Below, in pieces: positions 35,224-43,419 of a DNA stretch of 64,000 nucleotides. Each line of letters opens with the position of its first letter. Position 1 is the first letter of the stretch. Under the pieces are notes generated by a model. It made no database searches. It had not been told where the DNA came from and was given only the letters and a program-made list of their open reading frames with translations. The DNA lies in NCBI GenBank assembly GCA_025998875.1, contig AP024675.1:885589-949588 (forward strand). Direction: 5' to 3'. The stretch is from Bacteroidota bacterium (GTDB lineage Bacteria; Bacteroidota; Rhodothermia; JANXDC01). The translations under genes and the position numbers were made by a program.

Positions 35224-35673
35224 ATGAGGCGATTTGTGGGCTGGATCGGGGTGTTGGGTATCGGAATGGGACTCAGCGCGTGCGCGCCGTCGGGACCGAT
35301 CACGCGCGACGATCTGCTCGGGATAAGCAGTCGGCGCATTCCGGAACCTCAGGTCGCCCCGTATGAAATCTACGGTCAGGACCTGTCTCAGGAGCTCGGG
35401 GTGGGGATTCGGCTCTACTCGGTCGGCCAGTATATTCCGGCCGAGATGCGTTTTCGTCAGGTATTAGCCCGAAATCCCCGGGATTTTGCGGCCAACTACT
35501 GGCTAGCCCGGGTGCTTTACACACAGGAGCGATATCAGGAGGCCCGGGTGTATTTTCAGTATGCCCTGCGCTACCTGAGTCCGAGCACGCCCAACTACAG
35601 CCATCTGCAGTCGGAGATCACCCAGTACTTAAGCCAGATTATCGCCCGCTCCGGGCCCTGGTATCGCCGTTAG
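35224..35673 (+). CDS. Lipoprotein with a TPR-like repeat
   Basis: A 149-residue protein. The signal peptide ends in a good lipobox (GLSAC, Cys20). The body holds one clear tetratricopeptide-like helix pair (residues about 68-110: AEMRFRQVLARNPRDFAANYWLARVLYTQERYQEA). ATG 35224 follows AAGGAGG. It probably acts as an adaptor anchored at the outer membrane; no specific function is suggested. Its stop overlaps the convergent purB stop. Confidence 0.78.
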   Translation: MRRFVGWIGVLGIGMGLSACAPSGPITRDDLLGISSRRIPEPQVAPYEIYGQDLSQELGVGIRLYSVGQYIPAEMRFRQVLARNPRDFAANYWLARVLYTQERYQEARVYFQYALRYLSPSTPNYSHLQSEITQYLSQIIARSGPWYRR

Positions 35674-36965
35674 AGGCCGGCGCGTTCGAAGAGATAATCC
35701 ACATGCGCCAGATGCGGGCGCAGGTCGAAGGCCTCCTCGATATCTTGATCGCTCAAGTAGCGTCGCACGCGCTCGTCTGCTTCCAGTACCTGGCGGAAGG
35801 GGCGGCCTTCCTGCCAGGCGCGCATGGCTAAGGGCTGGACGATCTCTCGGTAGGCCTCTTCGCGGCTGAGCCCTTTTTCGATGAGTTTGAGCAACACGCG
35901 CTGGGAGAAGGCCAGTCCGAGGCTGTGCTCGAAGTTGGCCCGCATGCGCTCCGGATATACGCGTAGCTCCTCCAGAATGCGCCGAAGGCGGTGGAGCATG
36001 TAATCAAGCAGGATGGTGGCGTCGGGCAGGATGATCCGTTCTACGGAAGAATGCGAGATATCCCGTTCGTGCCAGAGCGCCACGTTTTCATAAGCGGCGA
36101 GCATGTATCCGCGCAGTAGCCGGGCGCATCCGGTCAGGTTTTCCGCCCCGATCGGGTTGCGCTTATGGGGCATGGCGGAGGAACCCGCCTGCCCCTCGTA
36201 GAAGGGTTCTTCGAGCTCGCGCACCTCGGTGCGCTGCAGGTGGCGGATTTCGATGGCGATTTTCTCGATCGAGGCCCCAATAAGGGCCAGTGTGGCTACA
36301 TAATGGGCGTGCCGGTCGCGTTGCACTACCTGGGTGGCCACGGGCTCCGGCAGAAGGCCGAGCTTTCGGCAAACGTACTGCTCCACAAACGGGGGTAGGT
36401 GGGCGAAGGTCCCCACGGCGCCGCTGAGTTTGCCCACGCGCACCGTTTCTGCCGCGGCTTCAAAGCGCTCCTGCTGACGGCCCAGCTCCACGTACCAGAC
36501 CGCCAGTTTGAGGCCGAAGCTCGTGGGTTCGGCGTGCACGCCGTGCGTACGCCCCATGATCGGGGTGTATTTGTAGCGCCGCGCCAGCTCCCCTATGGTC
36601 TGACGCAGCCGTTGCAGTCCCTCTCGAAGCAGCCGATTGGCCTGTAACAATCGGTAAGCCAGCGCCGTATCCACCACGTCCGAGGAGGTCAGTCCGTAAT
36701 GGATCCATTTGCGCTCCGGGCCAAGCCCTTCTCCGATGGCCCGCAGAAAGGCCACCACGTCGTGTCGTGTTTCCTCCTCCAGTTCCCGAATGCGGCTCGG
36801 GTTTAGGCGGACGCCCCGGCAGATGGCCTCCAGATCCTGGCGGGGTATGACCCCGAGCTCGGCCCATGCCTCGCAGGCGGCCAGTTCCACTTCAAGCCAG
36901 GAGCGAAACTGGTTTTCCTCGCTCCAGATAGCCCCCATCTCGGGGCGGGTATAGCGCGCGATCAT
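35670..36965 (-). CDS. purB: Adenylosuccinate lyase
   Basis: Acts twice in purine synthesis: releases fumarate from SAICAR and from adenylosuccinate. The 431 residues match the short bacterial PurB type: N-terminus ARYTRPEMGAIWSEENQF, catalytic His in MGRTHGVHAEPTSFG and the fumarase-superfamily signature GSSAMPHKRNP, which contains the mobile-loop serine. Single-gene unit between tRNA-Val and the TPR lipoprotein. Confidence 0.98.
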   Translation of the reverse strand: MIARYTRPEMGAIWSEENQFRSWLEVELAACEAWAELGVIPRQDLEAICRGVRLNPSRIRELEEETRHDVVAFLRAIGEGLGPERKWIHYGLTSSDVVDTALAYRLLQANRLLREGLQRLRQTIGELARRYKYTPIMGRTHGVHAEPTSFGLKLAVWYVELGRQQERFEAAAETVRVGKLSGAVGTFAHLPPFVEQYVCRKLGLLPEPVATQVVQRDRHAHYVATLALIGASIEKIAIEIRHLQRTEVRELEEPFYEGQAGSSAMPHKRNPIGAENLTGCARLLRGYMLAAYENVALWHERDISHSSVERIILPDATILLDYMLHRLRRILEELRVYPERMRANFEHSLGLAFSQRVLLKLIEKGLSREEAYREIVQPLAMRAWQEGRPFRQVLEADERVRRYLSDQDIEEAFDLRPHLAHVDYLFERAGL

Positions 36966-37047
36966 GGCGGGAATGTCGAAGCAGAACGGCTCAAGTTACA
37001 TGGCAGCGCAGGAGAGAAGGCAACCGGAACCGGCATCGGAAAAAAGC

Positions 37048-37072
37048 AAAGGCCCGCCGAGCTCGGGCCTTT
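37048..37072 (-). terminator. Terminator of the tRNA-Gly/tRNA-Val unit
   Basis: AAAGGCCCG and CGGGCCTTT pair perfectly; read on the minus strand the stem is followed by GCTTTTTT. Confidence 0.8.
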
Positions 37073-37075
37073 CCG

Positions 37076-37150
37076 TGGGCGGTGGCGGACTCGAACCGCC
37101 GACCCCCTGCTTGTAAGGCAGGTGCTCTGGACCTTCTGAGCTAACCGCCC
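37076..37150 (-). tRNA. tRNA-Val(UAC)
   Basis: Acceptor stem GGGCGGT/ACCGCCC, D-arm GCTCAGAAGGTCCAGAGC, anticodon TAC in CCTGCCTTACAAGCAGG, T-arm GGCGGTTCGAGTCCGCC, discriminator A. CCA is not encoded. Second of two minus-strand tRNA genes. Confidence 0.97.
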
Positions 37151-37162
37151 GGATAAATGCGT

Positions 37163-37191
37163 AAGGGACGGTTTTTCATAAACCGTCCCTT
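37163..37191 (-). repeat. 12-bp inverted repeat between two tRNA genes
   Basis: AAGGGACGGTTT and AAACCGTCCCTT form a perfect 12-bp hairpin with a 5-base loop in the 48-base spacer between tRNA-Gly and tRNA-Val. No T-run follows on the minus strand, so an RNA-processing signal or partial terminator is possible. Confidence 0.8.
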
Positions 37192-37198
37192 CGTCGGG

Positions 37199-37271
37199 AG
37201 CGGGCGACGGGAATCGAACCCGCGACCCTCAGCTTGGGAAGCTGATGCTCTACCAACTGAGCTACGCCCGC
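37199..37271 (-). tRNA. tRNA-Gly(CCC)
   Basis: Acceptor stem GCGGGCG/CGCCCGC, D-arm GCTCAGTTGGTAGAGC, anticodon CCC in TCAGCTTCCCAAGCTGA, T-arm CGGGTTCGATTCCCG, discriminator T. CCA is not encoded. First gene of the tRNA-Gly/tRNA-Val unit; decodes GGG. Confidence 0.97.
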
Positions 37272-37280
37272 ATGCAGGGG

Positions 37281-37312
37281 CAATATTAGCGTCCCGGAGG
37301 CGGGCTTGTCAA
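37281..37312 (-). promoter_or_regulatory. Promoter of the tRNA-Gly/tRNA-Val unit
   Basis: TTGACA (37312-37307), 18 bases and TAATATTG (37288-37281) on the minus strand, ending nine bases before the mature tRNA. Back-to-back with the rpmH promoter. Confidence 0.7.
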
Positions 37313-37313
37313 G

Positions 37314-37343
37314 TTGTTTTTTCCCGGGGTTTCCGTAACTTTG
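37314..37343 (+). promoter_or_regulatory. Bacteroidota-type promoter of rpmH-rnpA-yidD-yidC
   Basis: TTG (37314-37316), 19 bases and TAACTTTG (37336-37343), an exact -7 element. The leader before rpmH would be about 85 bases. The -33 element starts two bases from the -35 of the divergent tRNA promoter. Confidence 0.75.
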
Positions 37344-37435
37344 CGCGTTCCGCGCCCATGCCGTGGGCATATGGCGGGCCGGCGGCCTGGCCTGCGGGAA
37401 CGTCTTGAAGAGCCGAATACGAAGGGAACGAGACG

Positions 37436-37591
37436 ATGAAGCGGACCTATCAACCCAGCCGGATTCGACGTCGGCGCACCCACGGATTTCGTGCCCGTAT
37501 GGCCACCAAGCAGGGGCGGGCGGTGTTGGCGCGCCGGCGGGCAAAAGGGCGTCATAAGCTTACCGTCAGTGATGAGCCCCGGTACAAATGA
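37436..37591 (+). CDS. rpmH: 50S ribosomal protein L34
   Basis: bL34, 51 residues, highly basic: [20 protein letters not shown] then [22 protein letters not shown], the standard L34 sequence, plus a seven-residue acidic-tyrosine tail. Ribosome site GAAGGGA. Its stop overlaps the rnpA start (ATGATG) by four bases. rpmH-rnpA next to the origin is one of the most conserved arrangements in bacteria. Confidence 0.98.
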   Translation: MKRTYQPSRIRRRRTHGFRARMATKQGRAVLARRRAKGRHKLTVSDEPRYK

Positions 37592-37986
37592 TGGCCGCTG
37601 GAGGCCGGCTGCGGGCCCGGTTTCCCCGGGCAGAACGGTTGCGTCGTCGCAAGCTCATCGCCCGTGTCTTCTCCGAAGGTCAGTCCTGGGCCTCCGGGCC
37701 GATCCGTGTGGTGGCTGCTCTCCTGGATAGGCAGGAAGCGCCCCTGCAGGTTGCCTTTGCGGTAAGCCGGAAGGTGGGCTCAGCCGTGCTACGCAACCGC
37801 ATTCGGCGCCGCATGCGCGAGGTGTATCGTATTCACAAGGCCCCCCTTCTGGAGACATTTCGGCAGCGTTCCCATACACTGGCCCTAGTGTTTATCTTCC
37901 GCGGGACGGCCTCGGTCTCCTTTGCGGAGCTAGAAGGGGCCATGCGGTCCTTGATAGAAACCCTGCAAGCCCATTATGGTACGTAA
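37588..37986 (+). CDS. rnpA: Ribonuclease P protein component
   Basis: Protein subunit that helps RNase P RNA bind tRNA precursors. The 132 residues hold the RNR motif region [22 protein letters not shown] (split [14 protein letters not shown] / RIRRRMRE, about 63-84). The start ATG 37588 overlaps rpmH; the following codon is also ATG. It overlaps yidD by 11 bases. The RNA partner (rnpB) was not found. Confidence 0.96.
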   Translation: MMAAGGRLRARFPRAERLRRRKLIARVFSEGQSWASGPIRVVAALLDRQEAPLQVAFAVSRKVGSAVLRNRIRRRMREVYRIHKAPLLETFRQRSHTLALVFIFRGTASVSFAELEGAMRSLIETLQAHYGT

Positions 37987-38188
37987 TGTTTTGCTGGGCA
38001 TCATCTGGGTATACCAGCGTGTGATCTCCCCGCATCTGGGGCCCACATGCCGGTTTTACCCCACCTGTTCCCAGTACGCCGCTGAGGCGATCCAAAAACA
38101 CGGGGCGCTCAAGGGTACTTACCTGGCCGTCCGGCGTCTGCTGCGCTGTCACCCATTCCATCCGGGCGGATTTGACCCCGTCCCGTAG
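37976..38188 (+). CDS. yidD: Membrane protein insertion efficiency factor YidD
   Basis: Small membrane-associated protein (70 residues) that helps YidC-dependent insertion. The family core is complete: [22 protein letters not shown] (split), [12 protein letters not shown] and [18 protein letters not shown] with its three conserved cysteines. It lies between rnpA and yidC, its standard place. Confidence 0.96.
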   Translation: MVRNVLLGIIWVYQRVISPHLGPTCRFYPTCSQYAAEAIQKHGALKGTYLAVRRLLRCHPFHPGGFDPVP

Positions 38189-38215
38189 CCGCTTTCGTAA
38201 TCGGAGGAAGTCGCC

Positions 38216-40000
38216 GTGGATCGTAGCGCCGCCATAGGGCTCATACTCATCACGCTCATCATGATGATCTGGCTCTACTACCTGACCCCACCTCCTCCCC
38301 CGCCGCGGCCAAAGACGGCACAAGAGGAAGTGCCCGAGGCGGTATCTCCTCAGGAGGAGCCCGAAGCGCCTACCTCCGAGCGGACAGGGCAAAGTGCGGA
38401 GGATAGCCTGGATGCTTTTTCCCGGGCGGTAGCGGCCCCGGAACGGCGCCTGGTCGTGGAAACCGAGCTCTATACGGCTGAGCTCTCCAGCCGGGGGGCT
38501 ACGCTGCGTCAGCTGACCCTGAAGCACTATCGGACGTGGGACGGCAAACCCGTGCGCCTGATCGCCGATTCCCTTCGGGGCGCACTCGAGCTGGGATGGT
38601 TGACGACCACGAATCGCAACGTGGAGACGCGGCGTCTTCTGTTCTCGCTCGAACCTGGGACCCCGGATACGCTTCGTGTAGGGGCCTCCGATACGCTGCG
38701 TCTGCCCTTTACGTGGGCGCTCGACAGCCTGCGTCGTATCCGGATCGAATACGCCTTCACGAGCCGCAACTACGAAATCGGCCTGCAGGTGCGTCTTGAG
38801 GGGCTGCGATCGCTCATCGCCGGACGGCAGATCGATCTGGTGTGGGATTCCGGCGTCCCCTTTGCCGAAAAAGATCGCAGGACCGAAGCCATGGAAATGG
38901 GCGCTTTCGCCTATTCCGGGGGGGTGCTGGAGGCTGTGCGGCTCGATCGGGAGGATACAGAGCGTAAAACCCTCAGCGGTCAGGTGGACTGGGTTGCCGT
39001 GCGCAACCACTACTTCGCCTCCGTGCTCCTGCCGGGTGAGCCCACCGAAGGGGCGGAGATTCTGGGAATGCGCATCGGGCAGAAGCCCGAGGACCCGGAA
39101 TACGCCGAGCACTACCGGCTCCGATTGACGCTCCCGTTTCATCCGGACTCGGCCCGCCTGGAGAAGCGTTTCCGTCTCTACATCGGGCCGATGGAGTATT
39201 ATCGGCTGGCTGCCTACGAAAAGAACCTGTATCGGATGGTCAACCTCGGACCGGGCTGGCTGGACTGGATCGTGCGCCCCCTGACCCAGTACGTTTTCAT
39301 CCCCGTATTCACGTTTCTGGGGCGATTTATCCCGAACTATGGCCTGGTCATCATCCTTTTTTCCATCCTGGTCAAGATCGCCCTTCATCCCCTGACGGCC
39401 AGGAGCTACGAGTCTATGGCCAAGATGCGGGCCCTGCAACCGGAGCTGGAGGCCATCAAGGCCCGATATCCGGACAACCCGCAGAAGCAGCAGGAGGCCA
39501 TCATCAAGCTCTATCGGGAGGTGGGCGTCAATCCCCTCGGGGGATGTCTACCCATGCTGCTGCAACTACCCATTCTGATCGCCCTGTGGCGCTTTTTCCC
39601 GAGCGTGATCGAGATCCGCCAGAAGGGTTTCCTGTGGGCCCGGGATCTTTCGGCTCCGGACTCCATCCTGGATCTGCCTTTCAGCATACCCCTCTACGGG
39701 GATCATGTAAGTGGCTTTACCCTGCTCATGGCGCTCACGCTGATCCTGCAGACCCGCATGTCCGGTTCCGGGGCGACTCAGGGCCAGATGGCGTTTCTGA
39801 ACTACCTGTTCCCCATCATGCTCTTTCTGTTCTTTAACAACGTCGCCTCGGGGCTTTCCCTCTATTACCTGGTTTTCAACCTGCTCACGATCCTGCAGCT
39901 GAAGTTTTTCGTGCGCACGGAGATCGACCACGCCACGCTCATGGCCGAGGTGCAGGGCAAAAAGGGGCGGCGTGGGGCCAAAAAGTCAGCCCGCCGCTAA
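38216..40000 (+). CDS. yidC: Membrane protein insertase YidC
   Basis: Inserts membrane proteins alone or with SecYEG. GTG 38216 follows GGAGGA and gives 594 residues: an N-terminal transmembrane helix (about 6-24), a proline/glutamate-rich linker, a large periplasmic beta domain (about 70-340) typical of Gram-negative YidC, and the conserved five-helix insertase (from LTQYVFIPVFTFLG) including LVKIALHPLT, MLLQLPILIALWRFF and the late NYLFPIMLFLFFNNVASGL segment. The very basic tail ([13 protein letters not shown]) could contact the ribosome. Confidence 0.97.
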   Translation: MDRSAAIGLILITLIMMIWLYYLTPPPPPPRPKTAQEEVPEAVSPQEEPEAPTSERTGQSAEDSLDAFSRAVAAPERRLVVETELYTAELSSRGATLRQLTLKHYRTWDGKPVRLIADSLRGALELGWLTTTNRNVETRRLLFSLEPGTPDTLRVGASDTLRLPFTWALDSLRRIRIEYAFTSRNYEIGLQVRLEGLRSLIAGRQIDLVWDSGVPFAEKDRRTEAMEMGAFAYSGGVLEAVRLDREDTERKTLSGQVDWVAVRNHYFASVLLPGEPTEGAEILGMRIGQKPEDPEYAEHYRLRLTLPFHPDSARLEKRFRLYIGPMEYYRLAAYEKNLYRMVNLGPGWLDWIVRPLTQYVFIPVFTFLGRFIPNYGLVIILFSILVKIALHPLTARSYESMAKMRALQPELEAIKARYPDNPQKQQEAIIKLYREVGVNPLGGCLPMLLQLPILIALWRFFPSVIEIRQKGFLWARDLSAPDSILDLPFSIPLYGDHVSGFTLLMALTLILQTRMSGSGATQGQMAFLNYLFPIMLFLFFNNVASGLSLYYLVFNLLTILQLKFFVRTEIDHATLMAEVQGKKGRRGAKKSARR

Positions 40001-40207
40001 CCGGGCCTGATCGCCCAGCGGGACGTACTGGATGAGCAGGCGCACCCCACCCGGGATGTGGAGGCAGAAGCGCTCTATGAAGGCCTCTGCCTGGGGCAGG
40101 GTGGCCAGCTGCGCCAGCAGGCAGCGGGCGCCGTTTTCCAGCTGGAGGTAGACACAGTACATGGCTCTGAAAAGGGAAGCAAAAGACGTGCCCCTGCAGG
40201 AGCTCAC
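39986..40207 (-). CDS. Small hypothetical protein after ispF
   Basis: A possible 73-residue protein whose GTG start overlaps the ispF stop (GTGA) and whose last 15 bases overlap yidC. The second half ([21 protein letters not shown], then [20 protein letters not shown]) looks protein-like, but the ribosome site is weak (GGAG two bases before GTG) and I recognise no family. An ATG at 40162 would give 58 residues. Confidence 0.4.
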   Translation of the reverse strand: MSSCRGTSFASLFRAMYCVYLQLENGARCLLAQLATLPQAEAFIERFCLHIPGGVRLLIQYVPLGDQARLAAG

Positions 40208-40689
40208 TGCTCCGTAATAGCGGCCAGCGCATAGGCCGCTATCCCCTGACCCTGGCCGATGAAGCCGAGCCCTTCGTTCGTGGTGGCCTTCACGGAAACC
40301 TCGTGTACGGAGAGCTGGAGCGCGTGGGCGATGTTCTGGCGCATGTCCGGTACGTAGGGGGCGATCCGGGGCGCCTGCAGAACCAGCATGGCATCCACAT
40401 TGACGATGCGGTAGCCATGGGCTCGAACGAGGGATCCGACTTCTTCGAGCAGCTCCAGGCTGTTGGCATCTCGGTAGCGTGGGTCCGTATCGGGAAAGTG
40501 CTGGCCGATGTCGCCTAACGCCGCAGCGCCCAGAAGGGCATCACAGATGGCGTGCACGAGCACGTCGGCATCGGAATGGCCCAGTAATCCCTGCTCATAG
40601 GGGATCTCGACCCCTCCGAGTATAAGCCGCCGTCCCGGGGTGAGCCGGTGCACATCGTACCCAAACCCGATGCGCATGGGGCGAATCAT
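40204..40689 (-). CDS. ispF: 2-C-methyl-D-erythritol 2,4-cyclodiphosphate synthase
   Basis: Fifth enzyme of the MEP isoprenoid pathway. The 161 residues contain the zinc ligands in GYDVHRL (Asp, His; about 10-16) and [21 protein letters not shown] (His near 38), plus the C-terminal [14 protein letters not shown] motif. The start overlaps the ispD stop by four bases. Confidence 0.98.
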   Translation of the reverse strand: MIRPMRIGFGYDVHRLTPGRRLILGGVEIPYEQGLLGHSDADVLVHAICDALLGAAALGDIGQHFPDTDPRYRDANSLELLEEVGSLVRAHGYRIVNVDAMLVLQAPRIAPYVPDMRQNIAHALQLSVHEVSVKATTNEGLGFIGQGQGIAAYALAAITEQ

Positions 40690-41390
40690 ATGGATGCCCG
40701 TTCTCTAGGGTGCCGGGCAAGCCACCACTCGGCCCAGGCCCAGTCCTCAGGTGTGGTCAGCTTGCGGTTTTCCGGGGCGCCGGGCACGGTGCGCACCCGC
40801 ACGCCCAGGGCTTCCACGAGGCTGGCGTCGTCTGTGCCCTCCAGTCCCATAGATCGAGCCTGTTCGTGGGCTCTGAGCAACACGCTGCGTCGGAAAACCT
40901 GGGGGGTCTGAACGGCCTGTACCGTGCGGCGATCGATCGTTTCCAGGACCCATCCTTCCGCATCGACCCGTTTGAGCGTGTCTACCACGGGCACGACGGG
41001 CACGACCGCCTCGGCCAGGTGCCTGGCCTCCAGGACGGCGTCGATGAGCGCGGAGGGAAGGAAGGGGCGTACTGCGTCGTGCACAAGCACCCATTCGATC
41101 TCTTCGGACAGGGCGCTGAGCGCATTCCATACGGATTCCTGCCGCGTGCGTCCTCCGGGGAATAGCTTCTTGACCTTGCGCAACCCGTAGCGGTACACCC
41201 AGAGGGCGACCTCATCCATGAAGGACCGGGGTACGCTGAGGAAGATCCCCTCGATGGCCGGATGATCCTCAAAGACCTGTAGCGTGTGTATAAGAAGCGG
41301 ACGATCGCCCAGAGGGCGAAACTGCTTGGGGCGTTGGCCTCCCATGCGGGATCCGCTTCCAGCGGCGGGGATAAGAACGGCCACTTGCAT
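40686..41390 (-). CDS. ispD: 2-C-methyl-D-erythritol 4-phosphate cytidylyltransferase
   Basis: Third MEP-pathway enzyme; couples CTP to methylerythritol phosphate. The 234 residues start [22 protein letters not shown], the CTP-binding loop, and include [25 protein letters not shown] and the AVQTPQVFR segment. It lies two bases after queA and overlaps ispF, so queA-ispD-ispF form one operon. Confidence 0.98.
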   Translation of the reverse strand: MQVAVLIPAAGSGSRMGGQRPKQFRPLGDRPLLIHTLQVFEDHPAIEGIFLSVPRSFMDEVALWVYRYGLRKVKKLFPGGRTRQESVWNALSALSEEIEWVLVHDAVRPFLPSALIDAVLEARHLAEAVVPVVPVVDTLKRVDAEGWVLETIDRRTVQAVQTPQVFRRSVLLRAHEQARSMGLEGTDDASLVEALGVRVRTVPGAPENRKLTTPEDWAWAEWWLARHPRERASI

Positions 41391-41392
41391 GG

Positions 41393-42466
41393 TTAGATGA
41401 TCAACATGGCATCCCCGTAGCTGAAGAGTCGATACTCCTGTTCAATGGCCACCTTGTAGGCCTGCATGATGAGGTCGTAGCCCCCGAAGGCGCAAACGAG
41501 CATGAGCAGGGTCGATTCGGGCATGTGAAAGTTGGTAATCAGCCGCTGGGTGATTTTAAAGTCATAGGGTGGATAGATGAATTTGTCCGTCCAGGCGCTG
41601 CCGGCCTTGAGCCGGTTATCGGCCGTTACGCTCGACTCCACGGCGCGCACCGAGGAGGTGCCGCATACGAAGACATAGTTGCCTTTTCGCTCCAGGGCGC
41701 CGTTTACGATACGCGCTGCCTCTGGAGAGATGGAAAAGAACTCCGAGTCCATGCGGTGCTTGGTCAGGTCCTCTACCTCCACCGGTCTGAAGGTGCCCAG
41801 CCCGATGTGCAACGTAATGTAGGCGATTTCCACTCCCTTGGCCTTGAGCCGATCCAGAAGTCCTTCGGTAAAATGCAGGCCCGCTGTCGGGGCGGCCACC
41901 GAGCCCCGGTTGCGGGCGTAGACGGTCTGATACCACTCTTTATCCCGCGATTCGGCCTTACGCTTCAGATAGGGAGGGATGGGCGGGGTGCCGATGCGGT
42001 CGATGACCTCGTAGAGCTCTTCGTTGGTGCCGTCGAAGATGAACCGGATTGTGCGGCCCCGCGAGGTGGTGTTATCGATCACCTCGGCCACCAGGCCTTC
42101 CTCGAAATAGAGCTTGTTGCCGATCCGGATTTTCCGGGCCGGGTCTACGATCACATCCCAGAGCCGGTTTTCGGCCTGTAGCTCCCGCAGCAGCAGTACC
42201 TCGATCTTGGCGTTGGTTTTTTCCTTGCGTGCCCAGAGCCTGGCCGGGAAGACGCGGGTATCGTTGAGCACCAGCACGTCGCCCGGGTTGAAATACTCCA
42301 CAATATCCCGGAAGATGCGGTGCTCGATCTGACCCGTGTCGCGGTGCACGACCATGAGCCGGGCGCTGTCACGGGGTTCGGCCGGATATTTGGCCACCAG
42401 TTTGGGCGGATAGCTGTATCGAAAATCCGAGAGCTTGTAGGTCACCCCTTCAATGAAGCGGTTCAT
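41393..42466 (-). CDS. queA: S-adenosylmethionine:tRNA ribosyltransferase-isomerase QueA
   Basis: Transfers the ribosyl part of SAM to 7-aminomethyl-deazaguanine in tRNA, making epoxyqueuosine. The 357 residues match the family: YKLSDFRYSYPPKLVAKYPAEPRD (split YPPKLVAKYPAEPRD), NDTRVFPARL, SVAAPTAGLHFTEGLL and FHMPESTLLMLV. First gene of the queA-ispD-ispF operon; a perfect Bacteroidota-type promoter lies about 135 bases upstream, giving a long leader with no structure I can assign. No PreQ1 riboswitch was recognised. Confidence 0.97.
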   Translation of the reverse strand: MNRFIEGVTYKLSDFRYSYPPKLVAKYPAEPRDSARLMVVHRDTGQIEHRIFRDIVEYFNPGDVLVLNDTRVFPARLWARKEKTNAKIEVLLLRELQAENRLWDVIVDPARKIRIGNKLYFEEGLVAEVIDNTTSRGRTIRFIFDGTNEELYEVIDRIGTPPIPPYLKRKAESRDKEWYQTVYARNRGSVAAPTAGLHFTEGLLDRLKAKGVEIAYITLHIGLGTFRPVEVEDLTKHRMDSEFFSISPEAARIVNGALERKGNYVFVCGTSSVRAVESSVTADNRLKAGSAWTDKFIYPPYDFKITQRLITNFHMPESTLLMLVCAFGGYDLIMQAYKVAIEQEYRLFSYGDAMLII

Positions 42467-42600
42467 AGGCGTTCTGCCCCCCTGCGCCAGGCGGTTTTTT
42501 GCCGTACGAAAGCCCCAGGAAAAGGACCCTGCCGGATAGGAATATAGTTGCGGTTGCGCGCAACGCTGTATCGGGCGCCACTACTACGAAGGCTTCGCGG

Positions 42601-42631
42601 CAAATATACAATAAAATCGGGCCTGACCAAA
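42601..42631 (-). promoter_or_regulatory. Bacteroidota-type promoter of queA-ispD-ispF
   Basis: TTTG (42631-42628), 19 bases, TATATTTG (42608-42601): both elements and the spacing are exact. It begins six bases past the stop of the SDR gene that is transcribed in the same direction. Confidence 0.8.
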
Positions 42632-42636
42632 GGCCT

Positions 42637-43347
42637 TCAGGAGACCGGGTAGTCGCCGTAGATGCGGATGGTTTCGCCGGAAATGGCCTCGCTGGATTTG
42701 TCGGCCAGAAATAGGCATAGGTGCGCCACCGATTCGGCCAGAACACCCGGGCCCGACTGTCCGGGCTCCAGAATCAGGCTGGGTGCGATCGCATTGGCCG
42801 TAATACCCGAGTCCCGATATTCCAGGGCCACGGATTCCACAAGCCGGATGAGGCCCGCCTTGGAGGCGGAATAGGCTGCCTGTTGGGGACGCGCCCGATC
42901 GGCCCCTTGCATGGAGGCGATGGCGATGAGTCGTCCATATCGCCGCGGGACCATCCAGCGGAGGGCTTCCCGAAAGCAGAGAAAGGTGCTCGTAAGATTG
43001 AGCGCAAGAAGATGCTCCCACGACTCCAGCGAGGTCTCCAGGAGCGGGCTTCCGGCCCACGTGCCCACTGTGTGTACGAGCACGTCAAGCCTTCCCCACC
43101 GGGCATGGGCGCGCTCGAAGACGGCCCGCACCTCGTCTTCCAACCTGAGATCCGCCGCAAGCGCAAGGGCTCGTTCGCCTATATCCAGCGTCTCCGCCAA
43201 TGCTTCGGCTTCTTGGATCCTGTGCCCGATCAGGATCATTCCCTGCAAGGCGGTTCGGGCAAAGAGGCGCGCTACGGCGCTACCCAGGCGGCCGGTTCCG
43301 GTGATCACCACCACCTGATCGTGAAGCGCGTCGATGTGCTGGGACAT
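42637..43347 (-). CDS. Short-chain dehydrogenase/reductase
   Basis: A 236-residue Rossmann-fold oxidoreductase. The cofactor motif is ITGTGRLGSAVA (about 14-25; TGxxxGxG form), followed by a typical acidic strand (AADLRLED). The catalytic residues are Ser in AIASMQG and Tyr-x3-Lys in YSASKAG. C-terminal SGETIRIYGDYPV fits the family. No substrate is suggested by neighbours (upstream a divergent PLP decarboxylase, downstream queA). ATG 43347. Confidence 0.88.
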   Translation of the reverse strand: MSQHIDALHDQVVVITGTGRLGSAVARLFARTALQGMILIGHRIQEAEALAETLDIGERALALAADLRLEDEVRAVFERAHARWGRLDVLVHTVGTWAGSPLLETSLESWEHLLALNLTSTFLCFREALRWMVPRRYGRLIAIASMQGADRARPQQAAYSASKAGLIRLVESVALEYRDSGITANAIAPSLILEPGQSGPGVLAESVAHLCLFLADKSSEAISGETIRIYGDYPVS

Positions 43348-43419
43348 GGCCGTCTCCCGGCTCGGTTTGCTGTGAACAGGATGATATGCCGAATTTAACC
43401 CTGAAAGCGCCTGCAGTGC

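Noticed and set aside
37892-39439. Open frame of 515 codons antisense to rnpA, yidD and yidC
   Set aside because: It covers conserved genes on the other strand and its translation has no recognisable domain.
42467-42600. PreQ1 riboswitch in the queA leader
   Set aside because: The leader is about 130 bases long, but no H-type pseudoknot with the A-rich tail next to the ribosome site was recognisable by eye.
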